Shown: one piece after another, positions 44,866 to 53,810 of the stretch
Position numbering within the stretch: position 1 is the stretch's first letter
Layout: the number at the start of each line of letters is the position of its first letter
Source of the DNA: Chlorogloeopsis fritschii PCC 6912
Lineage (GTDB): Bacteria; Cyanobacteriota; Cyanobacteriia; Cyanobacteriales; Nostocaceae
Reading direction: 5' to 3'
Length of the DNA stretch: 64,000 nucleotides
Assembly: GCF_000317285.1 (NCBI RefSeq)
Contig: NZ_AJLN01000116.1
Coordinates: 620,001-684,000 of the forward strand
Translations under genes and position numbers: made by a program
The notes under the pieces: generated by a model
What the model saw: the letters and a program-made list of their open reading frames with translations, nothing else
Told to the model about the DNA's origin: nothing
The model's database searches: none

Positions 44866-45471
44866 CTACTTGAAAAGCACAACACTCATCACAAAATCAG
44901 CGATCGCGCCCAAACCATCTCCAAACTGGGGAATTAAAAACAGCATCATCAAAGCAAAATATCCGTATTGGCTTTTCTCTAGTGGTTTTAAGGAAGGAAA
45001 AATTTCACTAAAAACATGAAATCCATCTAAAGGCGGAATTGGTAAAAGATTAAACAAACACAGTAACAAATTTATTCGAGCTGCTAGATAGAAAAAATTA
45101 AAACTAAAAATATTCGGATAATTATAAACAATAAATTTCAACAGCAACAGGCATAAAATTGCCAAAGCTAGGTTGGATATAGGCCCCGCCGCAGATACCA
45201 AAATATTACTCAGCTTTGCAGAACGAAATTTAGAGGGATTGACGGGCATTTTTCCCCAGGCAATGCCAACAAGACACAAGAAAATTATTGATTCCCAACC
45301 CATATGAACTACAGGATTAAGGGTAAGATGACCAGATTTTTTGGGTGTGTCATCTCCCTGAGTCACAGCAGTAAAGCCATGAGCAAGTTCATGCAAAGTA
45401 ACTGAAATTATTACAATTAAAACTACTCTAAAAAAATGTGTGGGATGAGTTAATAGTGTATTGATAAACAT
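44866..45471 (-). CDS. Site-2 protease family (M50) membrane metallopeptidase
   Basis: 201 residues, a minimal rhomboid-sized S2P with no PDZ domain. The zinc motif HELAH is at residues 27-31 (SVTLHELAHGF), and the second motif LLPIPPLDGFHV carries the third ligand Asp in the NPDG-like loop. There are several hydrophobic segments. Such enzymes cut membrane-anchored regulators within the membrane; the substrate here is unknown. It is upstream of a small membrane protein on the same strand, which could be a partner (inference). Confidence 0.85.
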   Translation of the reverse strand: MFINTLLTHPTHFFRVVLIVIISVTLHELAHGFTAVTQGDDTPKKSGHLTLNPVVHMGWESIIFLCLVGIAWGKMPVNPSKFRSAKLSNILVSAAGPISNLALAILCLLLLKFIVYNYPNIFSFNFFYLAARINLLLCLFNLLPIPPLDGFHVFSEIFPSLKPLEKSQYGYFALMMLFLIPQFGDGLGAIADFVMSVVLFK

Positions 45472-46368
45472 ATATAAAAACTTGTAGGAGCTTTTCAGCC
45501 ATAGACTGTTTCAAAACTGAGATCTTGCACCACTCAATAACCGTAAGGTAGGGATTTTCCACACGTCAAAATAAGGGGTTTGAAGAAAGTTAGGCAGTGC
45601 CCACCCTACAAAAATTACTGCTTCAGGACAAGCTATTTAATCATTGGCAAGCACGCAGCACAAAAATTTGAGTGCTACCCCAATTTTTCCGGACAACCTA
45701 TAAATCAGTAAGAAAAAGATTATAGTAGTAATTTTAAGATATAATTTATACTTTTAAATTTGTAACTTTACTTAAAAATGTAGTCATCTTTGCTACTAGC
45801 GCTTACTCCAACATCACATCCGAAAAAACTCGTATTTGGTTCAAAAAACAGTATGTGATGATTGTAAAAGCAATCTTATTCAGCGATCGCACATACATCT
45901 ACTTAAATATTTTTTGTACTTATTATCACTAAATCACTTGTGGTAAATTCGCTATTTCTGCAAAAATACTTACTTTCTTGACCTGGTTGTTGAAAAAGAC
46001 TTCATTAGGTATTCTTTGGGGTATAAAATCACAAATAGCAACTACCCATGAGCAAATATCTGTCTAAAGGTAGATTTGTTTAATATCAAAAAGCTCATGT
46101 TTTAGTAGAAAATACACGAAACACTGATTGGTGCAGTCAGGAGAATACAAAGTAATAAATAACGCCTTTAGTTTTTCCAAAATCGTTTTTCGTCATAGAG
46201 TTAAGACAAAGACCGCTGCTGTTTACCAAACATCAAAGCCATGTAAGCCGCCAAACCGCTTTCTGTAGACTACATTTCTACGTAATAGCTTTGGGAAACC
46301 AATCTTCGTTTGTGAAAGTCTGGTTTCAAAATGGGTAACAGCAACAGCCCCTACTAGCCCGATCACCT
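45472..46368. other. 0.9 kb non-coding region
   Basis: No coding frame of note on either strand. It contains a decayed ggtagggattttcc / tgcccaccctaca repeat (45550-45610) and an imperfect caaatatct..aggtagatttg stem (46042-46075). Otherwise AT-rich sequence. It includes the promoters for the M50 gene (leftward) and the DUF3038 gene (rightward). Confidence 0.4.
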
Positions 46369-46974
46369 ATGCTAAAAGTTATGCACTCTGCCGCTAACTC
46401 ACCCACTCCAACTCCCCAGTGGGAGGACTTAATTAAACTCCCAGCCCCAAATTCAGTTCAGTGGGATAATATCAAAACCCAATTGGATTTGGTGCTGTTG
46501 GCGCTAGAAACATTGACTGGCATTGGCTCCGAGGCAATGCTTTCAGCGGCAATCGATCTGAATTTAGAGTCAAGAGTGCCAGATCGTGTAGCGCTATGGC
46601 GACTGCGCCAGTCAAATCCGCTACGCAAAGGTCAAGGAGGGCGAAAAAAGCTCGATGTAGAAGAAGCGCGGGCGCTTGTTCTCATTACTTGCTATCTTGC
46701 TCAACAGCACCAAGAGTTGATTCGCCGTGCTGTTGGTTTGTTAGAACAGATGGCGGAAAATAACCGGGAACCTCATCAGGCTGCTTTACTCGGAGATTAT
46801 ATCGATGCTTTCTGCAACACTTACCAAGAGCGCATGGAGGAAGAATCGACAATCTCCACGGATGAACTAACCCACCTGGCTTTAAAACTGCTGATAGATT
46901 TACTTTTTTACAGTGGTTCTGGTGGGCACCGCCGCCTCTGGCTAGCACTTATAGACCGTTCAACTAAATTTTGA
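46369..46974 (+). CDS. DUF3038 domain-containing protein
   Basis: 201 residues, soluble and helical, conserved in cyanobacteria (QLDLVLLALETLTGIGSEAML, then RVALWRLRQSNPLRK and a Leu-rich helical C-terminus). The function is unknown. It is followed 25 bases later by the DUF4335 gene, a pairing I know from other Nostocales, so the two probably work together. A second ATG at residue 5 is an alternative start. Confidence 0.75.
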   Translation: MLKVMHSAANSPTPTPQWEDLIKLPAPNSVQWDNIKTQLDLVLLALETLTGIGSEAMLSAAIDLNLESRVPDRVALWRLRQSNPLRKGQGGRKKLDVEEARALVLITCYLAQQHQELIRRAVGLLEQMAENNREPHQAALLGDYIDAFCNTYQERMEEESTISTDELTHLALKLLIDLLFYSGSGGHRRLWLALIDRSTKF

Positions 46975-46999
46975 AAATGTCCTGCTTGTATTTCCTGCC

Positions 47000-48631
47000 A
47001 TGCCTCTAACAAATTCTGTCATCCGTCGGTACACACCGCCTACTTGCACGCTAGAAGTATTGGCGCAAAGCTCACCTTTATCCCGTTGGGTAGGAAAATC
47101 AGTCTTAAAGCAGCTACGTTTTGAGCTACGCTTTGACGATCCACGATTGCCAGAAGAACAGAGAATTGTAATTCGGGGCGATCGCGAACAATTAGAAGCT
47201 TTGTGTGCAGCGGTAACAAACTACGTGCAGGAATTCCTTCAAATGCCTCCTGAGAAGTTTTGGGCAACTTTCTCAGGCTTCGATGACTCAAGCAAAGTAT
47301 CTGATAACCCACAATTACAAGAACCTTTTCAATCTTCTCAAGCAATTCAAACTTTAGACACTTTTAATACTCAAATACCCGGTACTCAAATACCAGGAAC
47401 AGAAATATATATAAAACCCAGTAGCCATTTAACTCACAATTTGTTTCTTGGTTCTTTAGGTTACCAGGTATCTACTCCTGTAATTCAACTTAGCCTACTG
47501 CAACTATTTGATTTAGCAACTGCCCTAGATGAATATTCTGCTGATGTCTTAGCACTACCAGTTCTCTACCAAAGAAAATCATCTTTTCCGATACCTGCTT
47601 GGGCATCTGTAGCAGCAGTGTTGGTACTGGGTGTGGGTCTGGTGCCCTTAGCTTTACAATACACTAGCAACAAGAAAGAACCGCAAACAGCCAAGCAACC
47701 TTCAGCAGCAGAAGAGAATATTGCCTTAGAACCTTCACCGTTACTGAATCCGCCAAATCCTACACCTGCACTTACCCCAGCAGATCAATTACCGTCGCTA
47801 TCCTTTGGCTCTGGCTTGTCGATTCCTGGTTCTACTTTACCCCCAAATCCCCAAACACTTCCGCCAAGCCAGTCTGCCCTACCGCCAATATCTTCTAACC
47901 TCCCTTCAACTCCTTCATCATCTCCTCAAAACACTTTCCCATCAACCTCCCAATCACCTTCAGGTAGTGTATTCAACGTTCCACAAACGACAGCACAAAA
48001 TCTTCCCAACTCTCAAGCCAAGAATACACCACAAACCCTTACAAAACCAGAAGCTGCCATTCAAGCCGATTCCCTGAAAAGTCAACAGGGAACTGTGTCT
48101 ACTCCTACAGGTCAAAGATTACCTTCAACTTTACCTACCACTCCAGGCAACCCATCCTCCGGGGGTATCCAAGTTCCTCCTAATGTTGCCTCTATGCCTA
48201 ATATTCCTACAGGCAGTGCTAATACCCAAACTAGCTCGCCAACCACACCAACTAACTCCTCAGTCTCAACTAATGATAGTTCCAAATTAGTTAACAGATT
48301 GAGGGCAAATCGCAACCCTCGTACAACTGTTGCCACTGGTACATTGTTTGACACAGCACAGGTGGCAGAAGCGAGAGAATTTCTAAGAAAACGTTGGCAA
48401 CCACCTGGCTCATTAAAGCAAGCGCTAGAGTACAGTCTCATTGTCGGTGTTGACGGCACTATTGAACGCATCTTTCCTTTAGGAAAAGCTGCCAGAGAAT
48501 ATGTCGATCGCACGGGTATGCCTTTAATTGGTGAACCTTTTGTTTCTCCAAGTAGAAGCGGACAGGCGATGAGAATTCGAGCTGTTCTCAATCCTGATGG
48601 CAAAGTGCAAACTTTCCCGGAGCCTGAATAA
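47000..48631 (+). CDS. DUF4335 domain-containing membrane protein
   Basis: 543 residues. The N-terminal DUF4335 domain (about residues 1-190) starts with IRRYTPPTCTLEV and LRFELRFDDPR. One membrane helix (ASVAAVLVLGVGLVPLAL, about residues 200-218) follows. Then comes a long Pro/Ser/Thr/Gln linker (about 230-430) and a compact C-terminal domain (AREFLRKRWQPPGSLKQALEYSLIVG). The layout suggests a cytoplasmic N-domain with the linker and C-domain outside. The function is unknown; it is probably linked to the DUF3038 protein encoded just upstream. Confidence 0.75.
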   Translation: MPLTNSVIRRYTPPTCTLEVLAQSSPLSRWVGKSVLKQLRFELRFDDPRLPEEQRIVIRGDREQLEALCAAVTNYVQEFLQMPPEKFWATFSGFDDSSKVSDNPQLQEPFQSSQAIQTLDTFNTQIPGTQIPGTEIYIKPSSHLTHNLFLGSLGYQVSTPVIQLSLLQLFDLATALDEYSADVLALPVLYQRKSSFPIPAWASVAAVLVLGVGLVPLALQYTSNKKEPQTAKQPSAAEENIALEPSPLLNPPNPTPALTPADQLPSLSFGSGLSIPGSTLPPNPQTLPPSQSALPPISSNLPSTPSSSPQNTFPSTSQSPSGSVFNVPQTTAQNLPNSQAKNTPQTLTKPEAAIQADSLKSQQGTVSTPTGQRLPSTLPTTPGNPSSGGIQVPPNVASMPNIPTGSANTQTSSPTTPTNSSVSTNDSSKLVNRLRANRNPRTTVATGTLFDTAQVAEAREFLRKRWQPPGSLKQALEYSLIVGVDGTIERIFPLGKAAREYVDRTGMPLIGEPFVSPSRSGQAMRIRAVLNPDGKVQTFPEPE

Positions 48632-48674
48632 TTAGACTTCTCGCGACAATCAGGATCTAGGTTAACTACGACCC

Positions 48675-48716
48675 CAGATGGACACAGATTTTATCCGTGT
48701 CCATCTGTGTTTTTAT
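48675..48716 (+). terminator. Intrinsic terminator after the DUF4335 gene
   Basis: Perfect 11-bp stem cagatggacac/gtgtccatctg with an 11-base loop, followed by tgttttta. It is also a member of the agatggacacag dispersed repeats common in cyanobacteria. The following gactccgtgttctccgcgttctctgcgg (48739-48766) is another repeat type. Confidence 0.75.
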
Positions 48717-48851
48717 GCAAAATCTCTCTAAAATCCTCTTGACTCCGTGTTCTCCGCGTTCTCTGCGGTTAATTACTCTGGAATTGTCTGATTTAAAAAA
48801 AGGACTGGTCATACCAGCCCTAAATTTTCAAATTATCTTGAAAATTAAAAT

Positions 48852-49313
48852 TTAATAACGGGATTTCTTTTGTTTTGATTTAAGTTTTTTCCGCCGTCGC
48901 TGTGCAGCTGCAACTGCACCTTCTACCGGATACCCAACTACAGGTATTACCTGAAATTTACGTTCTTCTTCTAGCTTTTTCAGTTCGGTGTAGTCAACCC
49001 AGTGGATGCAATCAACCGGACAAGTGTCAATTGCTTCTTGAACTATATCCTCCGGATCGGCATCTTGGCGCAATACACGCGATCGCCCGTAATCTGGCTC
49101 AATGTAAAAAGTATTACGGGCAACAAAAGCACAATGTTTGCAACCAATACAGGTGATTTCATCAACATACACACCTTTTTGGCGCAACATACCCCCTAGT
49201 TCCGGCTCTAAACCAGAGCGTTCAGGGGCATCTCGCAAAAAACCGCCTAACTCTGGCTCCAAACCGGATCTGTTGTCTTCTTGTTCTTCCAGCGACGGCG
49301 AAAAATCAGACAT
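48852..49313 (-). CDS. 4Fe-4S ferredoxin with duplicated N-terminal motif
   Basis: 153 residues from MSDFSPSLEEQ; the frame is open further upstream, but that part overlaps ycf35. The cluster motif is CIGCKHC (Cys55, Cys58, Cys61) plus CPVDC (Cys98, Cys102), enough for one 4Fe-4S centre. A lysine-rich tail (RRRKKLKSKQKKSRY) may bind membrane or nucleic acid. Residues 15-24 and 32-41 are an exact RSGLEPELGG duplication. Its ATG overlaps the ycf35 stop as TAATG, so translation is coupled. With DUF2997 and Ycf35 it forms a conserved operon shared with algal plastids; an electron-transfer role is likely, partner unknown. Confidence 0.85.
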   Translation of the reverse strand: MSDFSPSLEEQEDNRSGLEPELGGFLRDAPERSGLEPELGGMLRQKGVYVDEITCIGCKHCAFVARNTFYIEPDYGRSRVLRQDADPEDIVQEAIDTCPVDCIHWVDYTELKKLEEERKFQVIPVVGYPVEGAVAAAQRRRKKLKSKQKKSRY

Positions 49314-49699
49314 TACGCACTCCAGCGCTGCACTACTAAGCGAATTGAACCATCTTGATTTTGCTGTTGTTCGGCAACTTGAAAGCCAGCACGGGTAGAT
49401 TCTTTTACAACTGTGTTGTAAGCATATCGCTGTGTTACCTGACGCAAAAACCCTTCCACTGACAAGTCTTGTTGCCAATATTGCAAGTCAGCTACCAATT
49501 CGTATTCTTTGCCATTCCATTTAAAGCCTACGTCATAACCATTGTCTTGCTCAATGGTAATCTCTGCTGCATGGGTTTGACCGCGATAACCACGTACTTC
49601 CCGTGGCCCTTGCTTCCAGTCTATGCCTAAGTCTGTGAGAGCATCTTGCAAAGATTCAAGGTTACGAATTTGGGTTTTAATTTGGCTAAAGTGTGACAT
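49313..49699 (-). CDS. ycf35: Ycf35 (DUF1257) family protein
   Basis: 128 residues, closely fitting the Ycf35 family (MSHFSQIKTQIRNLESLQDAL, GYRGQTHAAEI, DNGYDVGFKWNG). The protein is conserved in cyanobacteria and red-algal plastids; its function is not established. It lies between DUF2997 and the ferredoxin gene and shares a base with the ferredoxin start (TAATG), so all three are likely made together. Confidence 0.88.
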   Translation of the reverse strand: MSHFSQIKTQIRNLESLQDALTDLGIDWKQGPREVRGYRGQTHAAEITIEQDNGYDVGFKWNGKEYELVADLQYWQQDLSVEGFLRQVTQRYAYNTVVKESTRAGFQVAEQQQNQDGSIRLVVQRWSA

Positions 49700-49739
49700 G
49701 GTGGTTGTGAATTAATGAAACTAAACTATGTTTGCAAAC

Positions 49740-49949
49740 TTACCAATCGCTGAAAGCGCTTTGTGTATTCGCCACTCCAGATTGTTGCACCTTAGCGGCG
49801 AAAAATTCTGAGGTTGACTGTTGACTGAGCACTTGTCCTAGCTGTGCCTCTATTGCCGCTGTGACTTCAGCACACGAGGCACCCACAATGCCAGTGACTT
49901 TTTCTTGTACCCTACCATCTGGATAAATAATAAATTCTAATGTCTCCAT
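49740..49949 (-). CDS. DUF2997 family protein
   Basis: 69 residues beginning METLEFIIYPDGRVQEKVTGI, which is the core of DUF2997. The frame extends six codons further (49967), but the family starts at this methionine. First gene of the DUF2997-ycf35-ferredoxin operon (40-base gap). The function is unknown. Confidence 0.85.
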   Translation of the reverse strand: METLEFIIYPDGRVQEKVTGIVGASCAEVTAAIEAQLGQVLSQQSTSEFFAAKVQQSGVANTQSAFSDW

Positions 49950-50639
49950 GCTCTTGGCCAACCACAAATAGTTATGCTTAGACGGTACTGCTCTAGCAAA
50001 AAGCTACAAAAATAGCCAATAGGAACAGCGTTTTCCCTTAGCTACAAATTTGCCATTTGTTAACTAATGTTCCATCTCTCAAAATATATATCTCAAAAAC
50101 TTTACAAAACTTATTGATTTAATTAGTCAATACATTTGTTATATGTAAGTTTCTCTTAACCTTATCGAGAAGTCAAGCTCAAAATTTAACAAAATCCTCA
50201 ATGGCAAAAGACTGCGAAACCAGCAGCTACAGCCCTCAAAGAATTAGCTAGAGTGAGAAATGAGAATTTTTATTGAAAATATTTATCATTACTATTCAAT
50301 TAATCTTATAAAATTAGCCACAAGCTTGAACTACATCTTAAATTTTTAACAATATCAAGGAACTTGCCAGAAATTAAGACAAAGGAGGACTTATGTCGAG
50401 AAGGTAGTGCAGTGCAACAACAGAATCTGGAAAGGAAATCACCCAAGATAATAAAATCTTGTCGAGGTTAGCTTTAGCTTGAGGTAGTCAGATTCTGTAT
50501 CTTTCTGAAGTCACAAATTTAAGATTAATCAAGATGGCACTCTTGTGGCTTCGTTTACAATACTTTTTCTATAGACTTAGGCAAAGCAGGGGTTTTTCTA
50601 AAGTCAGGTTAGGCCTTTATTCAATTCAGCTAATTGACC
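49950..50639. other. Spacer between DUF2997 and the oxidoreductase, with structured segment
   Basis: 690 bases. It holds a perfect ribosome site AAAGGAGG before a four-codon frame (ATG 50393 to TAG 50407; MSRR). Next is a 10-bp inverted repeat acagaatctg/cagattctgt (50420-50429 with 50489-50498) enclosing an aagat..atctt stem. No longer coding frame outside the shadow of the downstream gene. Confidence 0.5.
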
Positions 50640-51662
50640 ATGAATGCAGAGCAAGTAATGGATTTCAGCAATTTTCCACAAGCGAAGCGTATCGGAGTAC
50701 TAGGCTTTGGCGGGTTAGGGCAAGCCGCAGCCAAAGTACTTGCTCCCAAAAAAGAAATGATTTTAGTAACCGTGGCAGACAAAAAAGGTTACGCTTACTC
50801 TCCTGAGGGATTAAATGCCAAAGAGTGCATAGCCACTTATCATTCTCAAGGTTCGGTAGGCTACTTAGATATATTTGGTACTTTAACTAACTATAGTATT
50901 CAGGATTTAATCGAAAGCGGTCATCCTGTAGATGGCTATTTTTTAGCATTACCAAATCTACCGAATGATTTTATTGCCTCTGTAGCTCAACAGTTTATTA
51001 AATCCGGCTGGCGGGGGGTACTAGTTGATGCGATTAAACGCACCAGTGCGGTAGAACAGTTACTGAAAATGAAAGAAGAACTGCAAGCTGCCGGAATTAC
51101 CTATATGACGGGATGCGGAGCAACGCCAGGATTGTTAACAGCAGCAGCAGCCTTGGCAGCGCAAAGCTACAGCGAAATTCATCAAGTGGAAATAACCTTT
51201 GGAGTAGGGATTGCTAACTGGGAGGCTTACCGCGCCACCATCCGCGAAGATATTGCCCATATGCCCGGTTACAGCACAGAAACTGCCAGAGCAATGACTG
51301 ATGCAGAAGTAGAAGCACTTTTGGATCGAACTAATGGCGTGTTGACATTAGAAAATATGGAACACGCCGATGATGTGATGTTGGAATTAGCGGGAATTTG
51401 TCCGCGCGATCGCGTTACTGTTGGTGGTGTTGTCGATACTCGCAATCCCAAAAAACCCTTAAGCACTAACGTGAAGATTACAGGTCGTACCTTTGAGGGT
51501 AAAATTTCCACTCACACCTTCACATTAGGGGATGAAACTAGTATGGCAGCAAACGTGTGCGGCCCAGCCTTTGGCTATCTTAAAGCAGGTATAGGATTGC
51601 ACCAACGCGGCATTTATGGAATATTCACTGCTGCTGAAATTATGCCCCAATTTGTGAGATAG
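50640..51662 (+). CDS. Saccharopine-dehydrogenase-like oxidoreductase
   Basis: About 340 residues. The N-terminal dinucleotide-binding fold is [18 protein letters not shown] (GxGGxG). A middle domain contains [18 protein letters not shown], a hallmark of saccharopine-dehydrogenase-like proteins. The substrate is unknown; lysine metabolism is not implied in cyanobacteria. A TTG at 50634 is in frame; ATG 50640 is preferred. It converges with the Zorya-like operon. Confidence 0.8.
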   Translation: MNAEQVMDFSNFPQAKRIGVLGFGGLGQAAAKVLAPKKEMILVTVADKKGYAYSPEGLNAKECIATYHSQGSVGYLDIFGTLTNYSIQDLIESGHPVDGYFLALPNLPNDFIASVAQQFIKSGWRGVLVDAIKRTSAVEQLLKMKEELQAAGITYMTGCGATPGLLTAAAALAAQSYSEIHQVEITFGVGIANWEAYRATIREDIAHMPGYSTETARAMTDAEVEALLDRTNGVLTLENMEHADDVMLELAGICPRDRVTVGGVVDTRNPKKPLSTNVKITGRTFEGKISTHTFTLGDETSMAANVCGPAFGYLKAGIGLHQRGIYGIFTAAEIMPQFVR

Positions 51663-51664
51663 GC

Positions 51665-51718
51665 TTGTAGTAAGCACTTTAGTGCTTAAAACTTTGAGGG
51701 CTTTAGCCCTCACTACAA
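51665..51718. repeat. Cruciform-type dispersed repeat between convergent genes
   Basis: Outer arms ttgtagt/actacaa enclose two perfect hairpins, taagcact-tt-agtgctta and gagggct-tt-agccctc. This nested inverted repeat is of a kind common in cyanobacterial spacers. It sits 3 bases after the oxidoreductase stop and 51 bases before the end of the Zorya-like operon and may terminate both. Confidence 0.75.
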
Positions 51719-51768
51719 ACCTTTTAATTTGTTTAATAAATTACTATTCTCATTCTAGAGTTCTTTCA

Positions 51769-53160
51769 TTAGCAGTAGCGTCTTGCTTCCTCCTCTAACC
51801 TTCTAATTTCGCTTTCCCAGTACCCAAGTTTCTTCCGTCGCTCTCCTAATTGATGTTCTGTAGGGGTTTGGGAAGGTTGTGTACCTGGGTTAGGATAAAT
51901 TCTCCTCCTTGTTAGCCATTGACAACAATAGTATTGCCAAAGATAAGCATGATCGTGTGTGTCACCACCAAGACAACGAATTTGCTTAACAGATAGTTGA
52001 TGTTGGTCGAAAAGTATTTGTTGATTTTTTAAGTTCTTGGGAAATAAACGAGTTTCACTACCCTTTCCACGAAAGAACTCTACCACAAACCACTCACCAA
52101 AATCGAAGATACAAATTTCTGTCGGGTTGCTACCATCATCTTTCAATATATCAACATCTCCTTTGATCTGATTTCCTACGGTATTGAATGTTTTTTGAGG
52201 AAGTAAAATGCGGATACGCTCAAAGCGATCGCTGTAAAATTTCCAAAATTCACTACGGCGTAATAGTTGATTTACTTCAAATTCCTCTAATTGAAGTCTT
52301 TGCAAAATCAAATTTACTAACTTTTTAAAATCAGTGTAATTAATTGCTCCTATCCACTCTCTGAGTTTTTGTCTTGCTTGTTCTGAGAGTATATGAATTT
52401 TTTCAGCGCTACTATAATTTTCTTTAAACCATGTAACTAATGGTGGATACTTACTCGCTACTTCCTTCGATACATGAATTAGCAAATAGTTCACGGCGTT
52501 GACTTGATACTCAAATAATGACATTTCATCCAAGCATCGTAATAGCCAGTTTACCTGTTGTTGGTTTGGATTAGTGAGAGAACAAAAATAGGGAACTATA
52601 TCTTCAATAAAATTTTTAAATGCTGCAATCCAAACTGGTAAAGCATGACTAATTTCTGTAATTAGTTCATTGCAAGTAAAATTAAGTTCACAAGCTATTC
52701 TGCTGAGTTCTTTTCCTGGATTAGTAGTACTAAGTGACCGGACTATTTTTACAGTTAGTATATCTTTGATATTTTCAATACTCAAAAAGGCATGAAAAGA
52801 CTCTACAAAAGAAGATGCTAGACTGTTTTGATTTTGGTCATTATAATAAAGAGCTAAACGCCATAATAGTTGACGTTGTAACCATAAATTTTTAGCAGCA
52901 TATCTCCAGATTAGTTCTGATGTTTTTCTACTAATTAAAGTATTTTTACTATCCCAACCTGTTTTCCCGTAAATGCAATAAACCCATTCTAGTTCACTGA
53001 TTTTTTCTTCCTTTCCTTCTTGAACTTTTTTCAAAATTTCATCAACAGTCTTTACAGAAATTTCTACTTTGGGTAATTGAGTAGTAAATTCAAGTAATTT
53101 GTTTGGGTAGGGATAGACCGATAGAGAATCAGTAGAAGGTGTAAAAAAATTATCATTCAT
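51769..53160 (-). CDS. EH-signature domain protein, ZorC-like
   Basis: 463 residues, all soluble and helix-rich for the first 300. The C-terminal 150 residues carry the EH-signature pattern: RRSEFWKFYSDRF, then a hydrophobic strand with Glu361 (GEWFVVEFF), then THDHAYLWQ with His402 and His404. In Zorya systems this domain belongs to ZorC, a cytoplasmic DNA-associated component acting downstream of the ZorAB motor. The start overlaps the ZorB-like stop by eight bases, so the two are translated together. No helicase or nuclease motif is visible. Last gene of the operon. Confidence 0.72.
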   Translation of the reverse strand: MNDNFFTPSTDSLSVYPYPNKLLEFTTQLPKVEISVKTVDEILKKVQEGKEEKISELEWVYCIYGKTGWDSKNTLISRKTSELIWRYAAKNLWLQRQLLWRLALYYNDQNQNSLASSFVESFHAFLSIENIKDILTVKIVRSLSTTNPGKELSRIACELNFTCNELITEISHALPVWIAAFKNFIEDIVPYFCSLTNPNQQQVNWLLRCLDEMSLFEYQVNAVNYLLIHVSKEVASKYPPLVTWFKENYSSAEKIHILSEQARQKLREWIGAINYTDFKKLVNLILQRLQLEEFEVNQLLRRSEFWKFYSDRFERIRILLPQKTFNTVGNQIKGDVDILKDDGSNPTEICIFDFGEWFVVEFFRGKGSETRLFPKNLKNQQILFDQHQLSVKQIRCLGGDTHDHAYLWQYYCCQWLTRRRIYPNPGTQPSQTPTEHQLGERRKKLGYWESEIRRLEEEARRYC

Positions 53161-53809
53161 TAATTTTCTCCTGAGATTTCTTTAAATATGATTTATTAGA
53201 TAGCTCATCGCTACGAAATTGCAGACGAAATAATACTTTGCGGTCAGCAGGGTTATCGCGAGTTTTATCAGCTTCAATTTCTCCCCTTCCTGCTGCTAAA
53301 ATTTTCTGACTTAAAGATGCTTGAGTAGGAAAATTCATATCATAAAATATAAACTTATATACTGATGAAGCTCGAAGAACACTCAATTCCATATTCGTTT
53401 TATCATCTCCCTCGGAACTAGTATGTCCTTCGATCACAACACGAGAAACTTCGTTTTCTATTTCTGGTTTAGAGAAAATTACTCGACTATACACAGGGAT
53501 AAAACGACGGAGAAATTCTTTTCCTTTTGGTTTAAGTTCTGTGCTACCTTGAGCAAAGAGGATTGATTCTTGAATGCTAATATCTCCAGTTTCTGGGTTA
53601 ACTTTGACATTAATGTTATTGCTTTTCATTTCTCCAATTACATTACCAATAACTACTCGTTTAGGCTCGTCAATCTGAGCAAGAGCAGTAATAAAGAGAA
53701 GCACAAAAAACATTAATAATCCAGACATTAAATCACCGATTGAAAGATATATACTTGCATCATCATCTTCGGTATTGTCTGGTTCACAGTCCCATATAAA
53801 GTTTTGCAT
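53153..53809 (-). CDS. OmpA/MotB-family stator protein, ZorB-like
   Basis: 218 residues. A short acidic cytoplasmic start leads into one membrane helix, YLSIGDLMSGLLMFFVLLFI, which begins with Asp26, the expected proton-carrying aspartate of MotB/ExbD/ZorB proteins. The C-terminal OmpA-like peptidoglycan-binding domain has VVIEGHTSSEGDDKTNMELS and LRASSVYKF. It would pair with the channel protein encoded just upstream (one-base gap, TAAAATG). Flagellar MotB is excluded since no flagella exist in this group, and Tol/Exb partners are absent from the operon. Confidence 0.82.
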   Translation of the reverse strand: MQNFIWDCEPDNTEDDDASIYLSIGDLMSGLLMFFVLLFITALAQIDEPKRVVIGNVIGEMKSNNINVKVNPETGDISIQESILFAQGSTELKPKGKEFLRRFIPVYSRVIFSKPEIENEVSRVVIEGHTSSEGDDKTNMELSVLRASSVYKFIFYDMNFPTQASLSQKILAAGRGEIEADKTRDNPADRKVLFRLQFRSDELSNKSYLKKSQEKINE

Positions 53810-53810
53810 T

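Noticed and set aside
50534-50806. 90-codon frame MALLWLRLQYFFYRL on the plus strand
   Set aside because: Most of it overlaps the oxidoreductase gene in another frame, its later part is Ser/Arg-rich shadow sequence, and it has no ribosome site.
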